DNA from: Mactra quadrangularis
Taxonomy: Eukaryota > Mollusca > Bivalvia > Venerida > Mactridae
Direction of reading: 5' to 3'
DNA: 64,000 nucleotides
Assembly: GCA_025267735.1 (NCBI GenBank)
Contig: CM046299.1
Coordinates: 11,678,232-11,742,231, forward strand
The notes beneath the pieces were generated by a model. That model saw nothing but the letters and a program-made list of their open reading frames with translations. It made no database searches and was not told the DNA's origin. Both the position numbers and the translations under genes were made by a program. Positions 23,820-36,113 of the stretch are shown piece by piece; the stretch's first letter is position 1, and each line of letters starts with the position of its first letter.

Positions 23820-24545
23820 GTTATTTAAACAAAGTCAAAATGGCTGCCAGTCTGCCATAATGAATTTGTATCCTAAGTAAATCCATGTACAAGTCAACTA
23901 CATCAATAAAGGAGCGAAATTTGGATAAAATTGAGTAAAAAAACCATACATGTACTATACAGTAATTTAAATAAAAATTCAAGATGGCTGCCAGTCAGCC
24001 ATATTGAATATAAATTGATGAAGAATAGTCATCCTGATCAACTGTATTAGTGAGACCTTGTATGCAATTTCTTTTTAAAATATGTATGGTAATAAGTCAA
24101 TATAAGACTGTATTAATTTTGAAAAAGGACGACAGCCAGTCCGCCATTTTGAATTGGAATTGAGTTAAAGTGTATGTACACATCAACTGTGAACGCCTGT
24201 GCAAAATTCTATCTAAATTAGTTGAGAAATAAGCATACAGTAATTAAACGAAATTAAAAAGAATTCAAGATGGCCGCAAGTCGGCCATTTTGAATTTGGA
24301 ATTGATATAAAGTGTATGTACACATCAAATGTAAACGCCTGTGCAAAATTCTACAAAATAAAAAAATAAAAAATCTGTTGAGAAATAAGCATGCAGTTAT
24401 TAAATTAAATTAAAAAAATCAAGATGGCCGCAAGTCGGCCATTTTGAATTGGAATTGATATAACATGCATATAAACATCAACTGTAAACGCCTGTGCAAA
24501 TTCTATAAAATAAAATAAGATAAGAAAAAAATCTATTTAGAAAAA
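23820..24545 (+). repeat. ~150-bp repeat with AAGATGGC / GCCATTTTG hairpins, about five units
   Basis: Each unit carries TCAAGATGGCYGCNAGTC then RGCCATTTTGAAT (about 23830, 23980, 24130, 24260 and 24420). This folds as AAGATGGC against GCCATNTT. The rest of the unit includes GTGTATGTACACATCAACTG and GAACGCCTGTGCAAAATTCT. Spacing is irregular at about 140-155 bp. A degenerate relative is near 23050. Confidence 0.75.
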
Positions 24546-24740
24546 AGCATACTATACAGTTATCAAATTAGATTTAAAATATATAACACCATTAAATATT
24601 TTAAACAAGTGAGATATGTTTCCATAGTTACATGAGTTTTGTATACACCATTAAGTCATGGTATATAACAGCTTCTATTAAAATACATTAAGAAATAAAC
24701 ATACTACAAATGTATTAATTTTTGGGGACAGACCACATAT

Positions 24741-24803
24741 CCAACCAACCAACCAACAAACCAACCAACCAACCAACCAACCAACCAACCAACCAACCAA
24801 CCA
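24741..24803 (+). repeat. (CCAA)n microsatellite
   Basis: About 15 tandem CCAA units with one interruption (CCAACAAACC). It accounts for the Trp-Leu-Val-Gly periodic minus-strand frame at 24678-24908, which is not a gene. Confidence 0.95.
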
Positions 24804-24819
24804 CCAGGGTGATTCCAGT

Positions 24820-24850
24820 ATACCCCCGAAAACTTCGTTTGCGGGGGTAT
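24820..24850. repeat. Strong C5/G5 hairpin
   Basis: ATACCCCC and GGGGGTAT lie 15 bp apart, with a GAAAACTTCGTTTGC loop that is itself partly complementary. Similar CCCC/GTATAA hairpins cap the elements at 25963-29698 and 33833-34455, so this is probably a terminal relic of that family. Confidence 0.6.
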
Positions 24851-24999
24851 AACAAAAAAGATGCTGACCAAGCCTTTTGAAGGGATAAGTATAATAGAAA
24901 ATGGACATACTTTAAGCCAAATGGTTATTAACCATGAAACCTTTGAATTTCTTATTGATATACACTCAAAAATAAAATTTAATTTAATTAAGCATAAAA

Positions 25000-25958
25000 A
25001 CTTCTAACTTAATATAAAAAAATAGAATGCATGTACATGCTTATCAGAAACAACGTTCCTAGAAATTTTGCCAACGAACTTAAGGATACAAGAAATAAGA
25101 AGTGGATGTGCCAATTACTTAGTCTAAATAAATCGCACATTAATGTAAATCTATTGACAAATTATGATGACAAATTAAACTTTACATCTTTAGAGTTCAA
25201 AACAAAAACAAAATGTAAGTGCTTGACAAGAGATGTCAACCTACTGTGCAGTATCTAAATGCACTGTACAGTAACCAGTACCGTCTTAGGCATTGCCTAG
25301 CCATGATGTGTCAACATGTCCGTGCAATGTATATCACTTACAAAACCTTCCACTAAAAATCAAGAAAGAATTCGTTACTAAGATATCAAATTGCGTCATA
25401 AAGAAACAGTTAATACACTCAAATGTACCAATATATTAATTATACTAGTAAAATGCAATCAAATAAGCCTAAAAGTCTATGTTATATAACTTGGCTCTAA
25501 TTTAAATCTATTGAGAGAAATTTTAATAGATTAAATATTAACCTATGTTTTTTAGGTCTCAAAACAGAAACAAAATGACTTTGTAAGTGATTGACAAGAC
25601 AAGTTAACGAGTACTGTCTTAGCCATTGCTGACAGGCAAAAAATATACCTCCACATTACCGAAATGAGCAACAAGAAGGCATAAGACCTACTGACCACTC
25701 CTAAAAAATGAGTGACCAGAACAATGACAGGTGCTTTCCTCGCCCGTAATTTGTCATGTGCAATGTCTTTCACATACAAAACCTTACACTTAAAAACAAT
25801 TAAATACTAAGTTAGATACTATTATCATAAAAAATTGCTACTTTAAGTGAAACAATTCATTCTTAAAAAAAACTCTTGCTTAAAAAATATACTAAAAAAA
25901 GTTAAGAAACATACAAACATCAATACTTTATCGTACAAAAAAACCTTACATCAGTTGT
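25000..25958. repeat. ~465-bp satellite, left part of the array (one degenerate and one good unit)
   Basis: The good unit (about 25540-25958) matches the units at 29699-31580. A more diverged unit lies at about 25180-25540, recognised from TTCAAAACAAAAACAAAATG and GACAAGAGATGTCAACCTAC. The array is broken at 25958 by the element that follows and resumes at 29699 in register. Confidence 0.8.
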
Positions 25959-25962
25959 AAAC

Positions 25963-28900
25963 AAGAGCTCCGCTGGGCGGGGCATTATACGCCCGTGTGC
26001 AGTCCATGCTGTGTTCTATCTCATATAAAGTCCCTGTGACCTTGACCAATGACCCCAGGATCTCAGAATAGGTCCCATTCTTAACAGGAGGGCTATCCAA
26101 AGCAAAGATTTTGAGAACCTAGGTACAGCCATGGTTGATTTATCACCGACACAAAGTTTTCCCATACAAACTTCCAGTGACTTTGACCCTGGGGCCTCAG
26201 AACCAAAAGTTCTCGCCCTTGACCCAAAGAGTATTGATACATAAAATTTGGTGATCTTAGGTAAAGTTGGTTGTTGGACAAGGTTTTTCCGCATGATTTT
26301 TCTTTTGACTTTAACCTTTAACACAGGGACCTAAAACCAAAGGGGCATATGCTAGACATTAAGGCTACCCTTAAATAAGATTTGGAAAACCTACAATGTA
26401 GGTACAATTATTATTGAGTTACTGTCCGGAAAATGTTTCAATATGAATTAAGTCCCTGTGACCTTGACTTTTGTCCCTGGGGTTTCCAAATCAAAAGAGA
26501 ACATCAAATACCAAAGAGCTATCAACACATTACATCTTGACAAATGGGCTGATCCACATAAAATTTGGTTAACCTAGGTACAATCATTGTTTAGTTATTG
26601 TCCGAACAAGGATTGTCCATATGATGCCCCTGTGACCTAGATCTTTGACCCAGTTTTGACCCAAAACCAATTGGGAACATCCTTAACACATGGGCTACCC
26701 TCACATAAAATTTGGTGAACTAAATTCATTTTACTTATTAAATATAGCATTATTTCCATGGTCTGCCATTTTGACTTTGTTAACATATTGATTGAACATT
26801 TGAAGTCTCTGCTTGGTAATTTGATATCTTCTGGATGATGGTTTAAACTTGACCCAGGGGCCCAAAATCAATAGGGAACATCCTTGACACATGGGCTACT
26901 CTCACATGAAATTTGGTGAACTTAAGTGCAGTCATTGTTGATTTACTACACATACAATGTTTTTCAATATGATGCCCCTGTGACCTTGACCTTTGACCCA
27001 GGGGCCCTAAAACCAATAGGACATAACCATGACACATGGGCTACTCTCCTAAAAAAATTTAGTGAACCTAGGTACATTGGTTGTTCAGTTATTGTCTGGA
27101 CAAGGTTTTTCCATATGATGCCTCTGTGACCTTGACCTTTGGGTCTGGGGCCCCAAAACCTATTGGGAACACCCTTAACACAAGGGCTACATTCACATAA
27201 AATTTTATGAACCTAGGTACAGTCCTTGTTGAGTTATTGTCCAAACAAGGTTTTTCAATATGATGCCTCTGTGACCTTGACCTTTGACCCAGGAGCCCCA
27301 AAACCAAAAGGGCATATCCTTGACACAAGGGCTACCCTCACATAGACTTTAATGAACCTAGGTAAATTGGTGGTTCAGTTATTGCCTGGACAAAAGTTTC
27401 ATTGTTTGCCATTTTGACTTTATAAACATATTGATAGAACATATGAAGTCACTGCTTGGTAATTTGATATCTTCTGGTTGAAGGTTTATACTTGACCCTG
27501 ATTCCCAAAAACTGATAAGGCACATCCTTGACAAATGGTCTACTGTCACATGAAATTAGGTGAACTTAGGTACAGTCATTGTTGAGTAATTACCCAGACA
27601 ATGTTTTTCAATGTGATGCCCCTGTGACCTTGACCTTTGACAAAGGCGCCCCAAAACCAATAGGGCATAACCTTGACACATGGGCTACTTTCATATAAAA
27701 TTTAGTGAACCTAGGTACATTGGTTGTTCAGTTATTGTCTGGACAAGGTTTTTCCATATGATGCCTCCGTGACCTTGACCTTTGGGTCTGGGGCCCAAAA
27801 ACCTATTGGGAACATCCTTGACAAAAGGGCTACCCTCACATAAAATTTTGTGAATCTAGGTACAGTAGTTGATGAGTTATTGCCCAAACAAGGATTTTCA
27901 ATATGATGCCCCTGTGACCTTGACCTTTGACCCAGGAGCCCCAAAACCAATAGGGCATAACCTTTACCCAAGGGCTACCCTCACATAAAATTTGGAGAAC
28001 CAAGGTACATTGGTGGTTCAGTTATTGTCTGGACAAGTGTTTCATTGTTTGCCGTTTTGACTTTATAAACATATTGATAGAACATTTGCAGTCACAGCTT
28101 GGTAATTTGATATCTTCTGGTTTAAGATTTAAACTTAACCCTGTTTTCCCAAAACTGATAAGGTACATCCTTGACACATGGGCTACTCTCACATGAAATT
28201 TGGTGAACTTTGGTACAATCATTGTTGAGTAATTATCCAGACAATGTTTTTCAATATGATGCCCCTGTGACCTTGACCTTTGACCAAGGTGCCCCAAAAC
28301 CAATAGGGCATAACCTTGACACATGGGCTACTTTCACGCCAAATTTAGTGAACCTAGGTACATTGGTTGTTCAGTTATTGTCTGGACAAGGTTTTTCCAT
28401 ATGATCCCTCTGTGACCTTGACCTTTGGGTCTGGGGCCCAAAAACCTATTGGGAACATCCTTGACACAAGGGCTACCTTCACATAAAATTTTGTGAACCT
28501 AGGTACAGTAGTTGATGAGTTATTGTCCAAACAAGGATTTTCAATATGATGCCTCTGTGACCTTGACCTTTGACCCAGGAACCCCAAAACCAATAGGGCA
28601 TAACCTTTACCCAAGGGCTACCCTCACATAAAATTTGGAGAACCTAGGTACATTGGTGGTTCAGTTATTGTCTGGACAAGTGTTTCATTGTTTGCCATTT
28701 TGACTTTATAAACATATTGATAGAACATTTGAAGTCACAGCTTGGTAATTTGATATCTTCTGGTATAAGATTTAAACTTAACCCTGTTTTCCCAAAACTG
28801 ATAAGGTACATCCTTGACACATGGGCTACTCTCACATGAAATTTGGTGAACCTAGGTACAGTCATTAGTGAGTTATTACCCGGACAATGTTTTTCAATTT

Positions 28901-29698
28901 GATGCCACTGTGACCTTGACCTTTGACCCAGGGGCCCCAAAATCAATAGTGCATATCCTTGACACATGGGCTACTCTCACATGAAATTTGGTGAACCTAG
29001 GTACATTGGTGTTTCATTTATTGTCCGGACAAAGTTTTTCCATATAATGCCCCTGTGACCTTGACCTTTGAACCTGGGGCCCCATAAACCTATAGGGCGT
29101 ATCTTTGACACATGGGCTACTCTTACATAAAATTTGGTGAACCTAGGTACAGGCGTTGTTGAGTTATGGTCCGGACAAGGTTTTTCAATTTGATGTCCCT
29201 GTGACCTTGACCTTTGACCCAGGGGCCCCAAAACCGATTGGGAACATCCTTGACACATGGGCTTCTCTCACATAAAATTTGGTGATCCTAGGTAGATTGG
29301 TTGTTAAGTTATTGTCAGGACAAGTTTTTTTCCCATATGATGCCACTGTGACCTTGACCTTTGACGCAGGGGCCCCAAAACCGATAGGGAACATCTTTGA
29401 CACATGGGCTACTCTTACATTAAATTTGGTGAACTTAGGTACATTGGTGGTTCAGATATTGTCCGGACAAGTTTTACCTATTTTAAGTCCCAGTGACCTT
29501 GACCTTTAACCCTGGGGTCTCAAAATCAATAGGGAACCTCCCCCACCCAAGGGCTATCAACACATAAAATTTGAGGAACCTAGGTTCATCCTTTCTTGAG
29601 TTATCATCCGGACAAGCAATTGTCCACGGACGGACAGACGGACAGACGGACAACAGCATAACATAATACGACCGTTTTTTCAAAACGGGCGTATAAAA
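25963..29698 (+). mobile_element. 3.7-kb element made of ~145-bp units, rich in AGGTCA half-sites
   Basis: It opens with AACAAGAGCTCCGCTGGGCG and a GGGGCATTATACGCCC hairpin. It closes with a (GGACGGACAGAC) stretch, then ATAATACGACCGTTTTTTC and AAAACGGGCGTATAA. Between these ends are about two dozen units of about 145 bp with CTGTGACCTTGACCTTTGAC, GGGCCCCAAAACCAATAGGG, CTTGACACATGGGCTAC and GTGAACCTAGGTACA. A higher-order period near 640 bp is visible at 26990-28910: three units plus one longer variant carrying TTGCCATTTTGACTTTATAA. It sits precisely within the 465-bp satellite, so it inserted there. All frames inside are periodic artefacts. A shorter relative is at 33833-34455. Confidence 0.85.
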
Positions 29699-31580
29699 AT
29701 AACTTACCAGCGAAATTTTAAAAGATTAAATATTAACCTATGTATCTTTAGTGCTCAAAACAAATATAAAATGACTTTGTAAGTGATTGACAAGACAAGT
29801 TAACGAGTACTGTCTTAGCCATTGCTGACCGACAAACAATATACCTCCACATTACCCAAATGAGCAACAAGAAGGCATAATACCTACTGACCACTCCTAA
29901 AAAAATGAGTGACCAGAACAATGACAGGTGCTTTCCTCGCCCGTAATTTGTCATGTGCAATGTCTTTCACATACAAAACCTTACACTTAAAACAATTAAA
30001 TACTAAGTTAGATACTAACTTAAATCATAAAAATAATTACTACTTTAAGTGAAACAATTTATTCTTGAAAAAAAAACTCTTGTTTAAAAAATATACTAAA
30101 AAAATCTAAGAAACATACAGACATCAATACTTAATCATACAAAAAATACCTTACATCAGTTGTAAGAAATAACTTACCAGCGAAATTTTAATAAATTAAC
30201 CTATGTATCTTTAGTGCTCAAAACAAAAATAAAATGACTTTGTAAGTGATTGACAAGACAAGTTAACGAGTACTGTCTTAGCCATTGCTGACCGGCAAAC
30301 AATATACCTCCACATTACCCAAATGAGCAACAAGAAGGCATAAGACCTACTGACCACTCCTAAAAAAATGAGTGACCAGAACAATGACAGGTGCTTTCCT
30401 CGCCCGTAATTTGTCATGTGCAATGTCTTTCACATACAAAACCTTACACTTAAAACAATTAAATACTAAGTTAGATACTAACTTAAATCATAAAAATAAT
30501 TACTACTTTAAGTGTAACAATTTATTCTTGAAAAAAAAACTTGCTTAAAAAAATACTCAAAAAAGTTAAGAAACATACAGACATCAATACTTTATTGTAC
30601 AAAAAAATACCTTCCATCAGTTGTAAGAAATAACTTACCAGCGAAATTTTAATAGATTAAATATTAACCTATGTATCTTTAGTGCTCAAAACAAAAATAA
30701 AATGACTTTGTAAGTGATTGACAAGACAAGTTAACGAGTACTGTCTTAGCCATTGCTGACCGGCAAACAATATACCTCCACATTACCCAAATGAGCAACA
30801 AGAAGGCATAAGACCTACTGACCACTCCTAAAAAAATGAGTGACCAGAACAATGACAGGTGCTTTCCTCGCCCGTAATTTGTCATGTGCAATGTCTTTCA
30901 CATACAAAACCTTACACTTAAAACAATTATATACTAAGTTAGATACTAACTTTAATCATAAAAATAATTACTACTTTAAGTGTAACAATTTATTCTTGAA
31001 AAAAAACTTGCTTAAAAAATATACTAAAAAAATCTAAGAAACATACAGACATCAATACTTTATCGTACAAAAAAAACCTTACATCAGTTGTAAGAAATAA
31101 CTTACCAGCGAAATTTTAATAAATTAACCTATGTATCTTTAGTGCTCAAAACAAAAATAAAATGACTTTGTAAGTGATTGACAAGACAAGTTAACGAGTA
31201 CTGTCTTAGCCATTGCTGACCGGCAAACAATATACCTCCACATTACCCAAATGAGCAACAAGAAGGCATAAGACCTACTGACCACTCCTAAAAAAATGAG
31301 TGACCAGAACAATGACAGGTGCTTTCCTCGCCCGTAATTTGTCATGTGCAATGTCTTTCACATACAAAACCTAACACTTATAAAAAAAATTAAATACTTA
31401 GTTAGATACTAACTTTTATCATAAAAATAATTGCTACTTTAAGTGAAACAATTTATTCTTGAAAAAAAACTCTTGCTTAAAAAATATACTAAAAAAAATT
31501 AAGAAACATAAAGACATCAATACTTAATCGTACAAAAATACCTTACATCAGTTGTAAGAAATAACTTACCAGCAAAAATC
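29699..31580. repeat. ~465-bp satellite, four nearly identical units
   Basis: Units begin at about 29699, 30165, 30630 and 31090. Landmarks are AAATAACTTACCAGCGAAAT, GTGATTGACAAGACAAGTTA, GCCATTGCTGACCGGCAAAC and TCGCCCGTAATTTGTCATGT. Each carries the same 70-codon minus-strand frame (for example 30211-30423). Near-identity of the units explains that frame's conservation, so I do not call it a gene. On the minus strand every unit boundary has CGCTG|GTAAGT, a perfect 5' splice-site match. Confidence 0.9.
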
Positions 31581-32384
31581 TTAAGATAAAAAAATAACCT
31601 ACAAGCAAAATTTGAAGTTAAAAATGAAAAAGTCAAAATTTTAACTTTATATAGAAAATAAACATGCAAATACATCACAGACTCCATATATTTCAATCAA
31701 TTTTCATTTGAACAAAGCCTACTGTCCATCGCATGAAAAAAAAACTTTCGTAAAACATTTTAAATAAATAACCAAAATCAAATGCAAAAAGCTAACCTAC
31801 GAGCAAAATTCTAAGATTGATAAAATAAACTACAAGAAAAAAATTGTTTAATAGGGAATAAAAGTAAAATAAAGAAAAAACATGCAAACACATCATGAAC
31901 TCCATAAATATTAATTGGAGAGGTAAGACTCAGTGACCAAGTGATATCGACCATCTCCATTTGTGAAATTGTGATAATTAAAGTCTTCTATCGTTAGACT
32001 AACACCCCAGGTAAAATATTTGCTGAAACCATATGAAATGCAAATTGCTTTCCATGCATTGAATGTTTACAGTAGACTTACCAATGACAAGATAGAAAAA
32101 TAGGAAAATATACAAAGAAAAAAGTAAGAATGGGTATGTGTATTTGAAAGATTTAATGTGTAGTGCACACTACAACATGCATTTCTATATTAATAATAGG
32201 TTTGTGTATACTAAAGCATGAAAAGATAGAAAAAGATTCAAAGAAACAGACAGAGATGGTACATTTTAAGACAGATTGAATGTGCATAACACCACATGAA
32301 CTGCATATCACCACGATGCAATATTACAATATACATGTACGTCCAAGGTTTGTCAAGACTTGAGTATTGTTTTTGTTACATTTA
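31581..32384. other. Degenerate edge of the satellite and non-coding sequence
   Basis: To about 31910 there are faint repeats of AACCTACAAGCAAAATT and CATGCAAAYACATCA...CTCCATA, apparently decayed satellite. After that no repeat or gene is recognised. Confidence 0.45.
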
Positions 32385-33832
32385 GGGTATAATGTGTCAT
32401 ACAGCAACAAATATAGAAGTGATTTTACCATGTGTTATTTTCAGTTATATAAGTTATATAAGGCACACACAATCAGAATGATTTTATCATGATTTATTTT
32501 CATGTATAAAATGCATACACAATGGAAATATGTCATACAATGACAAAGAAAGAAGCAATTTTATCATGTATTATTTCCAGTTTCCTGGTATATAATTCAT
32601 ACACAATGAAAATGTGTCATACAGCAACAAAGAAAGAAGCAATTTTATCATGTGTTATTTTCAGTTATATCATGCATACACAATGGAAATGTGTCATACA
32701 GCGACAAAGAATGAAGCAATTTTATCATGAGTTATTTTCAGTTATTTAATGCATACATAATGAATATGTGTCATACAGCGACAAAGAAAGAAGCAATTTT
32801 ATCATGTGTTATTTTCAGTTATATAATGCATACACAATGGAAATGTGTCATACAGCTACAAAGAAAGAATCAATTTTATCATGTGTTATTTACAGTTATA
32901 TAATGCATACACAATGAAAATGTGTCATACAGCGACAAAGAAAGAATCAATTTTATCATGTGCTATTTTCAGTTATATAATGCATACACAATGAAAATGT
33001 GTCATACAGCGACAAAAAAAGGAGCAATTTTATCATGTGTTATTTTCAGTTATATAATGTATACACAATGAAAATGTGGCATACAGAGACAAAGAAAGAA
33101 GCAATTTTCCATGCATCATACAATGCACACACAATATAAATAGGCCATACAGCAACAAAGAAAAAAGTGATTCTACCTTGTGTTTTTTATTTCAGTTGTA
33201 AAATGCATGCACAATAAAAATGTGTCATACAGCGACAAAGAAAGAAGTGATTTTATCATGTGGTTTTTTTCAGTTATATAATGCATGCACAATAAAATGT
33301 GTCATACAGCGACAAAGAAAGAAGCAATTTTTCCATACATTATTTTTCAGTTATAAAATGCATACACAATAAAAATGTGTCATACAGCGACAAAGAAAGA
33401 AATAATTCTACCATGTGTTATTTTCAGTTGTATAATACAAGCACAATAAAAAATGTGTCATACAGCGACAAAGAAAGAAGTAATTCTACCATGTATTGTT
33501 TTCAGTTATGAAATGCATACACAATAAAAATGTGTCATACAGCGACAAAGAAAGAAGCGATTTTCCATACATTATTTTTCAGTTATATAATGCATGCACA
33601 ATAAAAATGTGTCATACAGCGACAAAGAAAGAAGACATTTTCCATACATTATTTTTCAGTTATATCATGCATACACAACAAAAATATGTCATACAGCGAC
33701 AAAGAAAGAAGCGATTTTCCATACATTATTTTTCAGTTATATAATGCATACACAATATAAATGTGTCATATGGTGACAAAGAAAGAAGTGATTTTACCAA
33801 GTGTTTTTTTTTTTCAGTTGTAAAATGCTTAC
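32385..33832 (+). repeat. 77-bp satellite, about 18 units
   Basis: The unit has GTGTCATACAGCGACAAAGA, AAGAAGCAATTTTATCATG, TTATTTTCAGTTATATAATG and CATACACAATGAAAAT, at 75-79-bp spacing. Divergence is low to moderate. The overlapping short plus frames (32522-33776) read through the repeat and are not genes. It is not a CRISPR array: units are contiguous without unique spacers. The last unit is cut by the element at 33833. Confidence 0.95.
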
Positions 33833-34455
33833 ACAACAAGAGTACCGCTAGGCGGAGCATTACATGCCTGATAGTTTTTTTTTGGTTAAGATGATGCATT
33901 TGTAAGACATGAGAATATTCATATATACTGTGGGCCAAATGGAACTTAAGTTATGCTCTGAGAACTGTTTTCAGTTTTAAGGTAATAGTGACCTTGACCT
34001 TTGACCTTGAAACCCCAAAATCAATAGGGGTCTTTTACCGGATACAGGGGCGGCGAAATCAAACGTCCATAAGTTGGTTAAGATGAAGCATTTGTAAGAC
34101 ATGAGAATATTTGATATGAATATCATCTTATGATAATTGTTGAAAACTAAGTAGAGAAAAAAGATACCATGGACAATTCTCCCTTGAAAATTGAATACTG
34201 TGGGCCAAATGAAACGTAAATTTGTATTATAGAATGCTAACACAGATATTATGCGTCGGATAGTGACAGTGACTTTGACCTTGTGACCCCAAAATCAGCA
34301 GGGGTCTTCTACCCGAGATGGACAATCATCCTATGAAGTTTGAATATTGTGGGTCAAATGGAACTTCAGTTATGCTCCAGAAACCAAATTGCTAACGGAC
34401 GGACGGACGCCAGGGGGTATAACACAATATGTCCAAAAATCTTTCGGGCATATAA
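33833..34455 (+). mobile_element. Short copy of the AGGTCA-rich element family
   Basis: It begins AACAAGAGTACCGCTAGGCG, GAGCATTACATGCC and ends with ACGGACGGACGCCAGGGGGT, ATAACACAATATGTCC and CGGGCATATAA, matching the two ends of 25963-29698. The interior holds two or three units with GTGACCTTGACCTTTGACCT and ACTGTGGGCCAAATGGAAC rather than a long array. Like the larger copy it starts exactly inside a satellite unit. Confidence 0.75.
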
Positions 34456-35261
34456 TTATGAAAATGAAGCTTAAAATAAAACACTTACTCACTCTGTTTT
34501 ACAATCAAGCTTCAAAAGAGTTATAAAATAATTATTTGAAAGAATAATAAAATAACTGCACTTATCTTTTTTTTTCTGATGACCATAAATTTCTTGTTCA
34601 TAATCATCTAAAACAATCATCCACACAGTTATATTGTATATCTGAAATGATAAATCAAACTTGAAAGAACAGACTGGGTAATGATAATGAAATTGTAAAA
34701 GGCTGATCATGGCCCAACTCTTTTTTAACAAAAAACAACACAAAAACACATAAGAGCAGTCAAAGGACAATGCAGTCAACTTTGTGAGTGTTTTGTACGT
34801 GGCAAGGCCTATCTTTAAGCTTAAGTGCTTTCAGGACTAAGTTTTTCAAAGGCAATAAATCAGTCAAAAAGTTATCAAATTCATATTTGTAAAATAAGAA
34901 AGGGGTAAAACTTCAAAAACAAACATTATAGTAACAAATACTACATTGAGATGTGGTATGAATGAATAAGCAAACTAACTTCTGCGATATTAACTTCAAA
35001 TAAAACAAGTTTATACATTAAATATTACAGCATAAAAGGGCATAACTCAAAAAATAATCCATGAAGAGTTCTATCCCTTAAAATTTGTGTGGATGTGGTA
35101 CCAATGAATAAGTGTACCACCATACAGTTACGTACCTTGATTAGCACAAAAAATATTTCAGTTTAAACATTTTAACTTTAATTAGTTAGAAGTTAAAAAA
35201 GAGGCACAACTGCAAAAATAATTCTTCCACAGTTACATCCTTTGTATGCCGCATAGATATA
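34456..35261. other. Non-coding AT-rich sequence
   Basis: No gene. The 96-codon minus frame at 34489-34779 is low-complexity and has no recognised domain. Confidence 0.4.
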
Positions 35262-35455
35262 GTACTGACAATATACAGTTATTTCATATGTGATTTGGGA
35301 ACAGTTAAACTGTTGGCCCGAGGTGGAGGGAATAGTGTTTTGATCTGATTCCCGAGGCTGTAGGCCGAGGGAAACAGTTTAAAGCACTATTCCTGACATT
35401 GAGGGACAACCGTTTGACTGTTCCCATATCACATATAAAATAACTGTGTTATTAC
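35262..35455. mobile_element. Palindromic foldback MITE
   Basis: Arms of about 85 bp. The left has ACAGTTATTTCATATGTGAT, TTGGGAACAGTTAAACTG and GGGAATAGTG. The right has CACTATTCC, GACTGTTCCCATATCACAT and AAAATAACTGT. The loop holds GATTCCCGAGGCTGTAGGCC. Extra AACAGT words continue to about 35660. No coding capacity. Confidence 0.75.
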
Positions 35456-35814
35456 CTGATCAATTACTATTTTAACAGTACTTGACATATTTAAAGCCTC
35501 TGGTAAAGTCTAAAATCCCATAGCAGTTACTTCCCTTTATACAAGTACAGTAACAGTTCGTGACGTAAGAGCACGCGCAGGAAACAGTCAAAACTATTGA
35601 CCGGTCAACAGTTCACTCAGAAAACAGTTAAAAATATTGAATTACACTTGTATAAGCATTCAGGTAATAATAAGTTTATGCCCTTTCACAGTATGGTTGA
35701 TATAGTCCATAGAATAAGTATACTAACTTCCAATAAAATATCTACAATAGTGTTGAAGATATAAAGCTTTAAAAAAGGTCTCATTTTCTTCAAATAGTCA
35801 AACTAAAAATTTTT

Positions 35815-36113
35815 TATCTATTTTATTTTTATTGGATTTAATGCCGTGTCAACACAATTTAGGTCATTTTACGTCATCCAGCGCACCTAACCTAGCTTTC
35901 CTGGACCCTTGTCAATAACCAGTACTCAACTACGCTTCCACAAGGCCGGAAACTTCCCCATATTATTATATAATTAGTGGAGGAAAATTTACATTACTGT
36001 CAAATTTTCTTGTAAGGGTATAACCTCCCCAGGTGGGATTCAAACCTGCACCCCCTTTGAGGCACAAGAATCGGAATCCCGGCGTGCTACCAACTGCACT
36101 ATCGATCTGGGTT
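35815..36113 (-). mobile_element. tRNA-derived SINE, family A
   Basis: Complete but more diverged copy with TTTTATTGGATTTAATGCCG at the tail side, GCGCACCTAACCTAGCTTTC in the body and GGGATTCAAACCTGCACCCC at the B box. Confidence 0.85.

Noticed and set aside
24678..24908. Trp-Leu-Val-Gly repeat protein on the minus strand
   Set aside because: It is a translation of the (CCAA)n microsatellite.
26016..29683. Many 60-100-codon frames on both strands
   Set aside because: They are periodic with the 145-bp units and carry repeated LVLGPLGQRSRSQGH-type words that only reflect the unit.
29748..31351. Four identical 70-codon frames considered as a tandem gene family
   Set aside because: The surrounding non-coding part of the unit is just as conserved, so there is no sign of coding selection. 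No promoter or recognisable domain is visible.
32385..33832. Regular 77-bp spacing considered as a CRISPR-like array
   Set aside because: The whole unit repeats with no unique spacers, and the DNA is from an animal genome. It is an ordinary satellite.
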